From NCBI GenBank assembly GCA_938083195.1, contig CALKCK010000032.1, positions 1 through 59,512 on the forward strand: a stretch of DNA of 59,512 nucleotides, read 5' to 3'. Below the pieces are notes generated by a model that was not told where the DNA came from, ran no database searches, and worked only from the letters and a program-made list of their open reading frames with translations. Position 1 is the first letter of the stretch. Each line of letters begins with the position of its first letter. Source of the DNA: an uncultured Pirellulaceae bacterium. GTDB taxonomy: Bacteria; Planctomycetota; Planctomycetia; Pirellulales; Pirellulaceae. A program made the translations under genes and the position numbers. Shown piece after piece: positions 9,272-19,538 of the stretch.

Positions 9272-9361
9272 AGATACAGATCAAAAACAAACGGGAAATT
9301 GCCACGTCAATTTTCGTTTAATCATTCCAGCCAACAAAATTCAACTCAGAATCAGTCGAAC

Positions 9362-10624
9362 ATGTTTGAAATTAAAGTCCCCGAATTTGGCGAGTCAATC
9401 CAGGAAGTTCAGGTCGCTGCGTGGCTAAAGCAGCCTGGCGACTGGATCGAAAAAGACGAAGACATCGTCGAACTCGAATCCGAAAAAGCATCCCAAGCAC
9501 TTAGCTCGGAGCGAGCCGGTGTCTTGCAACAAATCAAAGTTGCCGATGGCGAATTCGCTCATGTCGGCGATATCCTTTGTGTTGTCGAGGAGGGTGAGAA
9601 ACCGGCCGGAACCGCCAGCACCGCTTCGACCGCCGCTGGGGGGGGCACTGCCGTTGTTGCCGATACTCCTGCCGCCACAACCGAATGGATCATGCCAGCC
9701 GCGGAACGCGTGCTCAGCGAGTATCAGATCTCCGCTGATGCAATCACTCCCACAGGGCCCGGGGGACGCCTGCTCAAAGAGGACGTCCTAAATTACGTCC
9801 GTACCAGAGGGCTCAAACCAACCGACTCACAGCCATCTCAGCCAGCCCCGGCAATTACACCGCCGAAACCGCGCCCGCAACCCACGCCCGAACCGGTCGC
9901 CGTCTCAGCAACTCATTCCGATGAACGGATTGAAAAATCTGTACCGATGAGCATGATCCGCCGCACCATCTCCAAGAGGTTAGTCGAAGCTCAACAAACC
10001 GCTGCCTTGTTAACCACGTTTAACGAAATCGACATGCTGCCGGTGAAGGAACTGCGTTCAAAATACAAAGACGCTTTCTTAAAAAAGCATGGAGTCAAAT
10101 TAGGATTTATGTCTTTCTTCGCGAAAGCAGTTGTCGAAGGGCTGAAACGCTACCCCGCAATTAATTCTGAAGTTCAGGGCGATCGTGTCATCGTCAAAAA
10201 TTATCACGACATTGGAATCGCCATCGGAGGCGGCAAAGGCTTAGTCGTGCCGATCCTCCGCAACGTTGAGAACATGAGCTTTGCAGTGGTTGAACGGAAA
10301 ATTGGTGAATACGCGGCCCTGGCACAGGCAAACAAAATCGTTCCCGATGACCTGAAAGGTGGCACCTTCACAATTAGTAACGGAGGCGTGTACGGATCGC
10401 TACTCTCAACACCGATTGTTAACCCGCCTCAAAGTGGAATCCTTGGACTCCACACAATCCAAGAACGACCAATTGCTCTTAACGGTGAAGTCGTGATTCG
10501 ACCAATGATGTACGTCGCCCTGACTTACGACCACCGAATTGTCGATGGGAAAGAAGCTGTCGGTTTTTTGAAAACAATCAAAGAAGTTCTAGAAGAACCC
10601 GCCCGTTTATTTCTAGAAGTGTAA
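9362..10624 (+). CDS. sucB: Dihydrolipoamide succinyltransferase (OGDH E2)
   Basis: A 420-residue E2 component. An N-terminal lipoyl domain (residues 1-78) carries its lipoyl-lysine at K42 in ESEKA. An Ala/Thr/Pro-rich linker comes next, then a peripheral-subunit-binding domain around residues 103-140 ([11 protein letters not shown] through [13 protein letters not shown]), another Pro-rich linker, and the catalytic domain with the closing motif [12 protein letters not shown] (His/Asp active site). The ATG at 9362 is chosen because [15 protein letters not shown] is the canonical beginning; the frame is open 21 codons further up from a TTG but encodes a Gln/Asn/Ser-rich stretch. It lies between sucA and lpd and acts with them. 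The succinyl rather than acetyl specificity is inferred from the neighbouring sucA. Confidence 0.96.
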   Translation: MFEIKVPEFGESIQEVQVAAWLKQPGDWIEKDEDIVELESEKASQALSSERAGVLQQIKVADGEFAHVGDILCVVEEGEKPAGTASTASTAAGGGTAVVADTPAATTEWIMPAAERVLSEYQISADAITPTGPGGRLLKEDVLNYVRTRGLKPTDSQPSQPAPAITPPKPRPQPTPEPVAVSATHSDERIEKSVPMSMIRRTISKRLVEAQQTAALLTTFNEIDMLPVKELRSKYKDAFLKKHGVKLGFMSFFAKAVVEGLKRYPAINSEVQGDRVIVKNYHDIGIAIGGGKGLVVPILRNVENMSFAVVERKIGEYAALAQANKIVPDDLKGGTFTISNGGVYGSLLSTPIVNPPQSGILGLHTIQERPIALNGEVVIRPMMYVALTYDHRIVDGKEAVGFLKTIKEVLEEPARLFLEV

Positions 10625-10734
10625 ACGAATCGATCCGAGCCTAAATCCGGAATTGGAAGCTTTGGAAAACCAAATCGGATTTACTCAAATTACTGCCGCT
10701 CAACCTAATCCTCATAGCGATATTTCATTCTATT

Positions 10735-12117
10735 ATGGCTGATCAAAAATTTGACCTTATCATTGTTGGAGGCGGTCCCGGTGGATATGTCGCAGCAATT
10801 CGTGCGGCACAATTGGGATTAAAGACGGCCGTCATTGACGAGAATCCGCAATTCGGCGGGACTTGCCTGAGAGTCGGTTGCATTCCCAGTAAAGCCCTAC
10901 TTGAGTCCAGCCACCTGCTTGTGGAAGCCCGTGACCATATGGTCGAACACGGAATCACCGCTACCAAACTGACCGTTGACCTCTCGGCCATGATGAAGCG
11001 GAAATCAAAGATTGTTGATACCCTCACAGGCGGAATCAACATGCTTCTCAAACGAAACAAAGTTACCACTTATGTCGGTCGTGGAAAATTAGTTGGAAAC
11101 GGTCAGGTCGTTGTCTCTACTGGTGATACCCTCGTTGCTGAAAACATCATCGTTTCAACCGGAAGCGTCCCGATGCGACTTCCTGGAATCGAGTTTGACG
11201 GCGAATTCATTGGCGACAGCACAACCGCACTAAGTTATCCGAATGTTCCGAGAAACTTAGTCGTGATCGGCGGGGGCTACATCGGGCTCGAACTCGGATC
11301 GGTCTGGAGCCGTCTCGGCTCAAAAGTCGTCATCCTTGAAGGAATGGACCACGTCCTTCCCGGCTTGGACCAGGAGATTGCCAGAACAGCCAAGCGGACC
11401 TTTGAAAAACAAGGGCTTGAATTCCACACCAGCATGTGGGTTGAAAGCGCGAAACGCGATGGAAACAACTGCGTTGTCAAATGCAAAGATTCCGCACCTA
11501 TTCAATGTGATCGGGTACTCGTCTCGGCTGGACGCGTCCCCAACACAGGCGATGTTGGCCTGAAAGCAGCCGGCGTTGAAGTAGACAAACGAGGGTTCAT
11601 TACCGTCAATAACCACCTCGCGACATCCGCTCCTGGAATCTTCGCGATTGGAGATTGCATTGGCGGGGCGATGCTCGCTCATAAAGCTTCCGAAGAGGGA
11701 GTCGCCTGCGTCGAACGGATCGTCAACGGTGCTGGACACGTCAACTACGATACGATTCCTGCTGTGGTTTACACCCACCCCGAAATTGCGATGGTTGGGA
11801 AAACCGAGGAACAGCTCAAAGCCGAAGGTACTTCTTACCGAAAAGGCTCTTGTCCCTTCGGAGCCAACGGCCGCGCTCGGGCGATGGGCGAAGCCGAAGG
11901 GAAAATCAAAATCCTCGCTGATGCCCAATCTGACCGCATCGTAGGGGTCCATGCAATCGGTGCTCGTGCAGGTGATTTAATCGCCGAAGCGGCTGTCGCG
12001 ATGAATTTTGGAGCCTCCAGCGAAGATCTCGCAAGATGTTGCCATGCCCATCCAACGCTTTCCGAAATCATGCAAGAGGCCGCGCTGGCCGTTGACGGTC
12101 GCGCCATTCATACTTAG
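10735..12117 (+). CDS. lpd: Dihydrolipoyl dehydrogenase (E3)
   Basis: This 460-residue FAD flavoprotein reoxidises dihydrolipoamide using NAD+. An N-terminal FAD-binding GGGPGGYVAAIRAAQ motif starts at residue 12. The redox disulfide is C44/C49 in GGTCLRVGCIPSK. The NAD-binding fold is marked by VVIGGGYIGLELGSVW, FAIGDC is the second FAD contact, and HAHPTLSEIMQEAA near the C-terminus holds the catalytic His-Glu pair. It lies 110 bases after sucB on the same strand and completes the 2-oxoglutarate dehydrogenase set. It may also serve other 2-oxoacid dehydrogenases or the glycine cleavage system. Confidence 0.97.
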   Translation: MADQKFDLIIVGGGPGGYVAAIRAAQLGLKTAVIDENPQFGGTCLRVGCIPSKALLESSHLLVEARDHMVEHGITATKLTVDLSAMMKRKSKIVDTLTGGINMLLKRNKVTTYVGRGKLVGNGQVVVSTGDTLVAENIIVSTGSVPMRLPGIEFDGEFIGDSTTALSYPNVPRNLVVIGGGYIGLELGSVWSRLGSKVVILEGMDHVLPGLDQEIARTAKRTFEKQGLEFHTSMWVESAKRDGNNCVVKCKDSAPIQCDRVLVSAGRVPNTGDVGLKAAGVEVDKRGFITVNNHLATSAPGIFAIGDCIGGAMLAHKASEEGVACVERIVNGAGHVNYDTIPAVVYTHPEIAMVGKTEEQLKAEGTSYRKGSCPFGANGRARAMGEAEGKIKILADAQSDRIVGVHAIGARAGDLIAEAAVAMNFGASSEDLARCCHAHPTLSEIMQEAALAVDGRAIHT

Positions 12118-12289
12118 ATCGACCTATTCGCTCTAAAATGAATGCCTCGCAACAAGCTTGGCCATAATTTGGGAAACTGCGCTCGAAAGTTTTCACAAAT
12201 TATTGAGTGCTAGCGTGCTAAACGTCTGGACTTGCAACTAGGGTTTTTCTAACTTTCCAGCTAACGACTTGTTCCTGGAGATTGCGTTA

Positions 12290-13162
12290 ATGAAAAACCG
12301 CGCCGTGAAATACGCAAAACCTGCTTTGCTGCTCGCAGTCAGCTGCCTCGTAATCATCCAATGTGCCAGCTCAGATTTGCTGGGGCAAGACTTTCGAATC
12401 GACTCCCAAGTTTACGTCGACGGACAAAGCTTACCGGTTTCTGAAAACATCACACTTTTTTCTTCCGGGATCTTTTACGACTTCCAAATTTCCAACAGTA
12501 CCGAAAACGAGACGGGTGAAACTGTCATTTTTGATAGTCGACAGAAAAGATTCACGCTCTTAAATCACGCCAAGAAAACCAAACTTGATTTGGCAGATCT
12601 ACAGCTACTTTCAATCTACGAAGGTGTGCGAAAAGAAACGCGTCAGGATCATCGATCAAGATTTCTAACAGACGATTCCTTTACGGAAGATATCGATTTG
12701 AGTGCGAACTTAGTCACACTGTCGACTCCTCAAATCGAGTATCGCTACTCTGGCGCACAACCGGAAAACGTTTTAATCCTTGAGCAATACAATGACTTCC
12801 TTTACCACTTCACCATGCTTAATGTTTCCGATCCAACCAAAGTCCCACCGTTTGCTCGAATGGAACTCAACAAATCAATTAAGCGACTTGGCTGGGTACC
12901 ATCGGAGATTGAAATCTCTGTTAAGCAAAACAGCCTCTTTCGAGTGGCGTTCAAAGCAAAATCGAAACACACAGTGAGATACCAGCTTTCTGAAAAAGAC
13001 CAAGATAGAATTGTATCCATCAAAAAGCACTGGGCGCAATTTAAGCCGGTTACCCTTTCGGAGTATCGCGGATTCAAAAAAGAACCCAAACTGAAACTAC
13101 CTGAAATTAGAACGGCCTCGCATGAAGAGGAAGTTCCCAGTGGCCAGCGAAGGAAGAAATAG
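12290..13162 (+). CDS. Secreted protein of unknown function
   Basis: A 290-residue protein opens with a basic stretch and a hydrophobic signal segment (KPALLLAVSCLVIIQC), with probable cleavage near LLGQ-DF at residues 31-33. The ATG at 12290 is used because it directly precedes this signal and has CTGGAG at good spacing. The mature part has alternating beta-like segments (FRIDSQVYVDGQSLPVSEN, EYRYSGAQPENVLI) and a basic C-terminal tail ending GQRRKK. I do not recognise a catalytic motif. It resembles planctomycete-conserved exported proteins of about 300 residues with no assigned role. It follows lpd after 172 bases and is probably a separate transcription unit. Confidence 0.8.
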   Translation: MKNRAVKYAKPALLLAVSCLVIIQCASSDLLGQDFRIDSQVYVDGQSLPVSENITLFSSGIFYDFQISNSTENETGETVIFDSRQKRFTLLNHAKKTKLDLADLQLLSIYEGVRKETRQDHRSRFLTDDSFTEDIDLSANLVTLSTPQIEYRYSGAQPENVLILEQYNDFLYHFTMLNVSDPTKVPPFARMELNKSIKRLGWVPSEIEISVKQNSLFRVAFKAKSKHTVRYQLSEKDQDRIVSIKKHWAQFKPVTLSEYRGFKKEPKLKLPEIRTASHEEEVPSGQRRKK

Positions 13163-13629
13163 TCGAGTTGTGTATCCTTTTTCACTTGCTTAACCGACCA
13201 ATCTCAAAGGTCAAGTTAACCCGCTGCTCCCGACTTCGGTTACGGCGGAATCCAAATGAGACGGGAGCTCCCAAGTTCAAAAAAAACGGTTTAGAACGAA
13301 TAGGGGGGTTAACAGCGTTGAGAAACTTAGACAAGGGGGCGTTACACGCCTCAAACTACATGTTTTTCCGGCTCTTTTGACATTTTGCTTGCGTTGGTTA
13401 GGCCGTCATTCGATAATTAGCTTACAGAGATCTAAGGCAAGTGATTTATTTTCCAATAACTGGGTGAGTTGTTCGAAACTCAAAACGGTTTTTGGTTTTT
13501 CATAGATAACGGAAGACAGTTGGCCAGCAGGGGTTACCCCATCATTCTGGCGAACCTTGCAGCGAATGCTCATAGCAAAGTTAGTTTGCCACGAGCACTG
13601 TTCGGCTTGTTTCTACCTTGGAGATTTCG
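13163..13629. other. Intergenic region, no gene recognised
   Basis: 467 bases between two plus-strand genes. Short open frames here lack ribosome-binding sites and protein-like composition. Only the site TTGGAG (13618-13623), placed to serve the ATG at 13630, can be assigned. Confidence 0.5.
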
Positions 13630-14271
13630 ATGGTAAAAATCCTACACAAAAAGTCTGGAAAAATTCTACTCCGGGCAAAGAATGAGTCCATTCGCGGCCG
13701 TTTACTTTCAGGTCACGATCTTGCGGGGGCCGATTTTTCCGGCCAAGACCTGTCGGGCTGTAAATTCACCGGCTGCAATCTTTGCGATGCAAATTTTTCT
13801 GGTTGCAATTTATCGTTTGCCAAAATTGACAACTGCGTCTTGCGAAGAGCCGATTTTTCCGATGCGACACTGACCAAAGCAGATTTATCAGACAGTGTGT
13901 TGGATGTCGCCATCTTTACGCGCTGCGTCGCGGTCGGTGTCCAATTCCGTCACGCGAAATTAAACGGGGCGGATTTATCCCGCGGTAACTTTAACAAAGG
14001 AGATTTCTCTTTTGCTGAAGCACGTGCCAAATTCGATCACGCAACACTCATTGGTGCAAACCTATTCGGCGCCGATTTTTGCAGTGCTGACTTCACTCAG
14101 GCGGATCTTCGCAATGCCGATATGACCGACGCAAAAATCGCTCGAGCGACGTTTACTTATACCAAGCTCGAGGGAAGTATCGGCGCCAACGGCCGCCCCT
14201 GGGGTTTCTCAGTCAAAGGGCCCCATTCTAAAAAAGCATGGTGGAAAGTTTGGGACAGTGCCGCCGTCTGA
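13630..14271 (+). CDS. Pentapeptide-repeat protein
   Basis: A 213-residue protein made almost entirely of A(D/N)LXX-type pentapeptides from about residue 30 to 190. Examples are LAGADFSGQDLSGCKFTG, ADFSDATLTKADLSDS and ANLFGADFCSADFTQADL. Such repeats fold into a right-handed quadrilateral beta helix. The ATG at 13630 has TTGGAG six bases upstream and is preferred over the TTG at 13618. There is no signal peptide or membrane segment, so a cytoplasmic location is likely. Functions in this family range from DNA mimicry to scaffolding and cannot be chosen here. A good intrinsic terminator follows. Confidence 0.88.
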   Translation: MVKILHKKSGKILLRAKNESIRGRLLSGHDLAGADFSGQDLSGCKFTGCNLCDANFSGCNLSFAKIDNCVLRRADFSDATLTKADLSDSVLDVAIFTRCVAVGVQFRHAKLNGADLSRGNFNKGDFSFAEARAKFDHATLIGANLFGADFCSADFTQADLRNADMTDAKIARATFTYTKLEGSIGANGRPWGFSVKGPHSKKAWWKVWDSAAV

Positions 14272-14296
14272 GCTAATTGACAACCCGCCCCCGATG

Positions 14297-14330
14297 AAGC
14301 CGATTCCAAAAAATGGATTTGGCTTTTTTT
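14297..14330 (+). terminator. Rho-independent terminator after the pentapeptide-repeat gene
   Basis: AAGCC (14297-14301) pairs with GGCTT (14321-14325), and TCCA (14305-14308) pairs with TGGA (14314-14317), around an A-rich loop. A run of T bases ends at 14330. It begins 26 bases after the stop codon. Confidence 0.65.
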
Positions 14331-14790
14331 ACGGCTCAACCTCCAGCCCAGATTAAATCCTCGCCGCACTGCTTCCCCCATGTTCCGAATTCCACGAAAA
14401 CCGTCGTTTGGACTTCATTTTTCCAGTCTGTCGACTCAAGTGGCTTTAACTTAAACAGGAATTGAGAGGAAAATCCTATATTTGGCCGCTGAATGCAAAA
14501 AGTTTTAAAACATCTCTGGCCATTTTGGTGCCCAAAATTGAGAGGCAATTCACTTTCCGATGCCATAAAACCGATGTTGCCAATAGGCCGGCTCGCATTT
14601 AACTGGTGCGTCAGAATGGCACGTATGTAAAACGGGGGCAATAAGGTAAGATTTTAAATTCAAAATCCCGCCAAATTCAGCCTGCAATTGGTTGTTCAAC
14701 CCAATCCTTCCCGTTCAGAACCGGGATTGCTCCTTGCAAACGATGATTGCGGCGGAAATCGAACATTAAGAATGGCTGAAGGAAACAGCA
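14331..14790. other. Intergenic region, no gene recognised
   Basis: About 460 bases between the terminator and the next plus-strand gene. A minus-strand open frame (14336-14641, 101 codons) has no plausible ribosome-binding site and a composition unlike a real protein. The right end contains the GAAGGAAA site serving the GTG at 14791. Confidence 0.45.
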
Positions 14791-15648
14791 GTGGTAAACG
14801 GCGAGTCGGATAATTCGAATCAACTTCATTGGCCCGACGTCAGAGTCGAAGGCGTTGGGGCTGATTATCGAAAATCCCACCCCGTGGCTTGGTGGCTATC
14901 TCTGGTTGGACCATTCCTAATAAGCGCCGTGCTACTGGGCCTCATCGCCCTGATTCAAGGTCCCGATCTCGCCTATAGGTACGCCACGGCGGCACTGTCT
15001 GCATTCCTCTTCTTTGGCCGTTTCATCATCCTGATTGGCCAAAGCGAACCAAACGCTGACTCGGCCTTTTTCTTTAAGCACTTATCCGCTTCCAATCTGT
15101 TTGTCATGTTAACTTACATGGACACGATGGTTGCGATGTTTGTAGCCTTTCACATAGGTATCATTTTTCGATTTCCTTGGATTGGCCCTCGAATCCAAGG
15201 GATTGTCTCTGACAGCCAATTCATTCTTAGAAAACAACCCTGGATTCGCCGCACAGCCTTTATCGGGTTGGTTGGGTTCGTAATTTTCCCAACGTCGACA
15301 ACCGGTAGCGTTGGCGGTTCGATCTTTGGACGACTCCTGGGAATGAAACGGTGGCGAGTTGTCGTCGCAATTTTGGTTGGAAGCATCCTTGGCAATGGAC
15401 TGATGCTGTTGTTTTCCAAGCAGATCGCAAAGTATAGCGACAACTGGATGCTCAAGTTATTTGGGGTGATCTTAATGATCGCAGTCTTGTTCGTTGTCGA
15501 ACGCAAATTTCAGAGCATGAAAGCAGAGTACATGGCTCAGGAAGAACTCAACGAAAAGTTAGAACAAAAATCCGAGAATTCCTCGCCGGGCAAATCTCTC
15601 ACTAACGAAACCGAGCCACCAGAATTGACAACCAAAAGCACTGATTAA
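14791..15648 (+). CDS. Small multidrug-export family membrane protein (PF06695-like)
   Basis: A 285-residue membrane protein with about five to six hydrophobic segments. An N-terminal soluble stretch is followed by helices near residues 33-55, 65-85, 105-130, 155-170, 185-205 and 220-240, then a charged tail rich in Glu, Lys and Ser. The block GFVIFPTSTTGSVGGSIFGRLLGM followed by WRVVVAILVGSILGNGLM is the typical core of the Sm_multidrug_ex family. The GTG start has GAAGGAAA upstream; an ATG at 14772 is out of frame and stops quickly. The family name is historical and the transported substrate is unknown. The next gene follows after 15 bases, so the two may be co-transcribed. Confidence 0.75.
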   Translation: MVNGESDNSNQLHWPDVRVEGVGADYRKSHPVAWWLSLVGPFLISAVLLGLIALIQGPDLAYRYATAALSAFLFFGRFIILIGQSEPNADSAFFFKHLSASNLFVMLTYMDTMVAMFVAFHIGIIFRFPWIGPRIQGIVSDSQFILRKQPWIRRTAFIGLVGFVIFPTSTTGSVGGSIFGRLLGMKRWRVVVAILVGSILGNGLMLLFSKQIAKYSDNWMLKLFGVILMIAVLFVVERKFQSMKAEYMAQEELNEKLEQKSENSSPGKSLTNETEPPELTTKSTD

Positions 15649-15663
15649 AGCGAGTATTCATTC

Positions 15664-16386
15664 TTGAGTAGGCCTCAGTCAATACCGTCTCGCTGGAAGC
15701 AACTTCAGTCCAATGTTGTTAACTGCTCTCACTGTCCCCGCTTGATCGACCACTGCAAGGCCGTCGCTCAAAAGAAACGCCGGGCTTATGAAAATGAAGC
15801 TTACTGGGGAAAACCCGTTCCCGATTTTGGAAGCCCCCGAGTTGGTTTGCTCATCGTCGGACTTGCTCCCGGAGCGCATGGTGCCAATCGCACGGGCCGC
15901 ATGTTCACGGGAGACCGAAGCGGAGATTGGCTTTACCGAGCAATGCACCGAGTTGGATTCGCGAATCAAGAAAAATCTATCGACGCTCAGGACGGACTTA
16001 AATTAGTCGATTGTGCAATCACCAATATTTGTCGTTGTGCACCGCCTCAAAATAAACCCTCGACGGAAGAACTTAAAAACTGTTCGCCCTACTTTGCGGA
16101 AACCCTCGAACTATGCGACCCCATCGTCGTATTGGCTCTTGGTGGACTAGCGTGGAACGCAACCCTTCGTGAATTAGTTCGAGTTGGCTGGTTCAACCGT
16201 CCACCAAGGCGACCTAAATTCGGCCATGGAGAAAAAGTCTCGCTGAACAACAACCGGTTCTTACTGGGAAGCTACCACCCCAGCCAGCAGAATACTTTTA
16301 CCGGAAAACTCACAAAACCCATGCTCGACCGCGTATTTAAAAATGCACTCAAATTAATCAATCAAAATCGCCCTGAAACCGAATGA
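15664..16386 (+). CDS. Family 5 uracil-DNA glycosylase (UdgB type)
   Basis: A 240-residue DNA repair glycosylase that excises uracil and related deaminated bases. The block GLAPGAHGANRTGRMFTGD (residues 66-84) is the hallmark of family 5 UDGs. Cys21-x2-Cys24 with the later cysteines near 123-125 (NICRCAPP) and Cys140 fit the 4Fe-4S cluster ligands. LGSYHPSQQNTFTGKLT is the conserved C-terminal DNA-contacting motif with its His. The start is a TTG at 15664, because no in-frame ATG precedes the conserved Cys block. It lies 15 bases downstream of the membrane protein gene. The enzyme family is secure. Confidence 0.9.
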   Translation: MSRPQSIPSRWKQLQSNVVNCSHCPRLIDHCKAVAQKKRRAYENEAYWGKPVPDFGSPRVGLLIVGLAPGAHGANRTGRMFTGDRSGDWLYRAMHRVGFANQEKSIDAQDGLKLVDCAITNICRCAPPQNKPSTEELKNCSPYFAETLELCDPIVVLALGGLAWNATLRELVRVGWFNRPPRRPKFGHGEKVSLNNNRFLLGSYHPSQQNTFTGKLTKPMLDRVFKNALKLINQNRPETE

Positions 16387-16563
16387 CAAAGTTTCTTCGG
16401 TGCGGTTTAATAAGATATGAATTGGTTGCCAGTACCTTACCGCATCTACGCTCAGGCGAACTAAATTCTCGCTCAACGAATCAATCGCGTCTTTTAGAAG
16501 TCTGCTCACCCCCAAATTCCGGGCGGCTCTCACTGCCTTCCTTAAAAACTGAAAAGTAGCATT

Positions 16564-18138
16564 GTGACAACAACTCCTCCCGAGCCAAATTCTGACCATG
16601 ACCCAAACGATTTAGTTCCCGTTCCCCCACCCCACAATACGTCGGACGAGGACGAACACGATTTAGTTAACGCATCGGTTGTCGAGGCAAGCTCTTTCCC
16701 ACTTTCAAAAACTGGCATCGCTGCTTGGGTCCTCGTTGCTTCAATCACTTTACTGATGTTCACGCTGGTCGCCTATTCACAGCTTTTCCCAGAGCAGGAA
16801 ATCGGCGGAGACGCCAGTCCGAGTGAGCTGATGACGTTGCAAATGCAAGGGAAGCTGATTGTTGGTCAAAAACAATTGGCAGCACTCACCGAGGCACCGC
16901 AAACCGATCTTAGCGAAAGCTTGCCCAAAGAATTTAATACCGGAAGCTACGAACAAAGACTCTGCTACGCCATCCTTAAAGGCGAACTGGAAGGGCCTGA
17001 CGCCGCACTCCAACAATTGTTCGAACTAGACAAAAAGGTTCTTGAACATCAAGACCTGCTCACGTTGACTGCAGATCAAAACAAACTCCGCGATCTGCTT
17101 GGAGAACTGAACCAGCAATACTCACTGGGAGTGCTCGATTCAAGTATTGCCCTTCCATTGGCTGATCGTCAATTAATCGAATCTCGTCTTGGCTGGACCG
17201 GTCAACTCGCACTCTTACCAAAAGAAACGCCACTCACCGCCCAGCGTAAAACTTTAGAAACTGAAGCACTTACCATGTTGGTTCTAATTTTCATTATCGC
17301 GATTACTGGGCTGGGAATTGGACTGGCAAGCTTGATATCTCTGATCGTTCTCGGCATTCGATTCAGAAAAAACAAGATGGTTTCTCACTTTGAAATTCGA
17401 TTCTACAATCACAACATTTATATCGAGACGTTCGCTTTGTGGATGATTCTATTTTTTGGCAGTTCGGTAGGTAGCTCGTTCGTTCTCGCTGGACTCGAAT
17501 TGGATCCAGCTAATTCACTTCTCATCCAATTGCTAATTTTCTTTGGCTCGCTGATTTGTCTAGCGTGGCCAGTTTTCCGCGGGATCCCGTTCTCACAGGT
17601 CCGCCAAGACATTGGCTGGACCTGCACTAACCCAATCAAAGAAATCCTCAGTGCCATCCCGACGTACTTGGCAACACTTTCGTTGCTGATTCCCGGATTT
17701 CTGGCCATGTTTATTTTGGTTGCCCTCGTCTCTTCATTCCAAGAATCACATGAATTCGGGAGTCCCATCGCACCTGGGCATCCAATTCAAGAACTGATCG
17801 CTGAAGGCGGCACAAAAATGATCTTGATGATTTTCCTAACGGCGTGCGTCGCCGCCCCGATCGTCGAGGAAACTGTTTTCCGCGGAATTTTGTATCGCCA
17901 TTTACGGGACGTCAAATCTTTTTCAGCTCGGTGGATGAGCGTTCTTTTTGCAGCAATCATTAATGCGCTTATTTTCGCCGCAATTCACCCCCAAGGAATC
18001 TATGGCGTACCCGTACTCGCCATGCTCGCTATTGGTTTTTCATTTGCCAGAGAGTGGCGTGGCTCACTTGTAAGCTCAATGGCGATGCACGCGATACACA
18101 ACACGCTCGTGACTTGTGTATCACTCGTAATTTTGTGA
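16564..18138 (+). CDS. CPBP family intramembrane metalloprotease
   Basis: A 524-residue membrane protein whose C-terminal 130 residues carry the CPBP (CAAX protease and bacteriocin processing) motifs: EETVFRGILYRHLR with the Glu-Glu and Arg, a middle His in IFAAIHPQGIYGVPVLA, and a final SSMAMHAIHNT with the third metal-site block. An N-terminal membrane anchor near residues 48-70 precedes a soluble region of about 160 residues and then a set of transmembrane helices from residue 240 on. It starts at GTG. The substrate is unknown; the long N-terminal soluble insert is characteristic of planctomycete members as I recall. It is the last gene before dapL. Confidence 0.87.
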   Translation: MTTTPPEPNSDHDPNDLVPVPPPHNTSDEDEHDLVNASVVEASSFPLSKTGIAAWVLVASITLLMFTLVAYSQLFPEQEIGGDASPSELMTLQMQGKLIVGQKQLAALTEAPQTDLSESLPKEFNTGSYEQRLCYAILKGELEGPDAALQQLFELDKKVLEHQDLLTLTADQNKLRDLLGELNQQYSLGVLDSSIALPLADRQLIESRLGWTGQLALLPKETPLTAQRKTLETEALTMLVLIFIIAITGLGIGLASLISLIVLGIRFRKNKMVSHFEIRFYNHNIYIETFALWMILFFGSSVGSSFVLAGLELDPANSLLIQLLIFFGSLICLAWPVFRGIPFSQVRQDIGWTCTNPIKEILSAIPTYLATLSLLIPGFLAMFILVALVSSFQESHEFGSPIAPGHPIQELIAEGGTKMILMIFLTACVAAPIVEETVFRGILYRHLRDVKSFSARWMSVLFAAIINALIFAAIHPQGIYGVPVLAMLAIGFSFAREWRGSLVSSMAMHAIHNTLVTCVSLVIL

Positions 18139-18227
18139 TCATAGAAACCTACGATTGTGATTAACACAGTTGGTTTCGCACCGAGTCGCAACCAAATTCT
18201 ACCGACCCTAACAAAGACAAATGATCA

Positions 18228-19469
18228 ATGGCCCGTATTAACGACAACTATCTGAAGCTTCAGGCAGGCTACTTGTTTCCAGAAATCGCGCGACGCGTGA
18301 ACGCATTCTGCGACGCTAACCCAGATGCTAACGTGATCAAAATGGGAATCGGTGATGTTACCCAACCCCTCTGCCCCGCCGTGGTAGAAGCGATGCATAA
18401 GGCCATTGATGAAATGGCAATTCGAGAAACATTCCGCGGTTACGGACCGGAACAAGGCTACGAATTTTTGCGAAATGCAATTGCCAAAAATGATTACCAA
18501 GATCGCGGCATTGAAATTCAAAGCGACGAAATCTTCATTTCAGATGGCTCGAAATGTGATTCAGGAAACCTGCTCGACATCTTTGGAAGCGATAACGTGA
18601 TCGCGGTTCTCGATCCAGTCTATCCCGTGTACGTCGATACCAATGTTATGGCGGGACACACAGATGAAGCAGATGCAATGGGACGATACGGAAAACTGGT
18701 TTACATGCCGGTCACAGCCGAATCGAATTTCGAACCAGCGATCCCAACGGAACACGTTGACTTAATTTACCTTTGTTACCCGAACAATCCAACTGGAACT
18801 GTGGCAACGCGTGAGATGCTCGAGAAATGGGTAGCCTACGCGAAAGAACACAACTCCATCATCTTCTACGATGCCGCCTACGAAGCATTCATTTCTGAAG
18901 AAAATGTTCCCCGCTCAATTTTTGAAATCGAAGGCGCCAAGGATGTCGCGATCGAACTCCGAAGCTTTAGTAAAACCGCAGGCTTCACTGGCACTCGATG
19001 TGCCTTTACGGTAATCCCCAAGGGGCTGGTTGGCAAAACAGCCACCGGTGACTCCCATTCGATTCACGCACTTTGGAATCGAAGACAAAGTACGAAATTC
19101 AACGGAGTCTCTTACCCCGTTCAGTGCGGAGCAGCAGCCGCCTATTCGCAGGCAGGACGCGAGCAAATCAGCGAGCTTGTCGCTTTTTACATGAACAATG
19201 CCAAACTGCTTCGCGAAGGCCTTACCGCAGCAGGATTTCAAGTCTTTGGCGGAATCAACGCACCCTACGTCTGGTTAAAAACTCCCGGTGATACTAGCAG
19301 CTGGGATTTCTTTGATGAACTTTTAGGGAAGTCTCACATCGTGGGTACACCTGGCAGCGGCTTTGGTGCTGCTGGTGAAGGCTACTTTCGATTGAGCGCT
19401 TTCAACAGCCTTGAGAATACGGTGACTGCGATCGAACGCATCCAAAAATCAGTAGCATCAAACGTTTGA
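18228..19469 (+). CDS. dapL: LL-diaminopimelate aminotransferase
   Basis: A 413-residue PLP-dependent class I/II aminotransferase that converts tetrahydrodipicolinate directly to LL-diaminopimelate in lysine biosynthesis. The beginning [20 protein letters not shown] is diagnostic for DapL. The PLP-binding lysine is in [26 protein letters not shown] is the conserved substrate/cofactor loop, and FRLSAFNS contains the carboxylate-binding Arg. DapL is the pathway variant known from plants, chlamydiae and related bacteria, which fits the planctomycete setting. It appears monocistronic; the SDR gene converges on it 69 bases beyond the stop. Confidence 0.97.
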   Translation: MARINDNYLKLQAGYLFPEIARRVNAFCDANPDANVIKMGIGDVTQPLCPAVVEAMHKAIDEMAIRETFRGYGPEQGYEFLRNAIAKNDYQDRGIEIQSDEIFISDGSKCDSGNLLDIFGSDNVIAVLDPVYPVYVDTNVMAGHTDEADAMGRYGKLVYMPVTAESNFEPAIPTEHVDLIYLCYPNNPTGTVATREMLEKWVAYAKEHNSIIFYDAAYEAFISEENVPRSIFEIEGAKDVAIELRSFSKTAGFTGTRCAFTVIPKGLVGKTATGDSHSIHALWNRRQSTKFNGVSYPVQCGAAAAYSQAGREQISELVAFYMNNAKLLREGLTAAGFQVFGGINAPYVWLKTPGDTSSWDFFDELLGKSHIVGTPGSGFGAAGEGYFRLSAFNSLENTVTAIERIQKSVASNV

Positions 19470-19538
19470 ATATCTTTCGCATCGGCCTTTCCCCAGTCCG
19501 CTGCTCTGATGCAAACCACAGGGTTCGCTACGCTGGCG

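Noticed and set aside
11320..11952. 210-codon minus-strand frame inside lpd
   Set aside because: It is the antisense shadow of a certain gene; lpd shows every family motif on the plus strand.
14336..14641. 101-codon minus-strand frame after the pentapeptide-repeat gene
   Set aside because: It lies just beyond a terminator, has no ribosome-binding site and no protein-like pattern.
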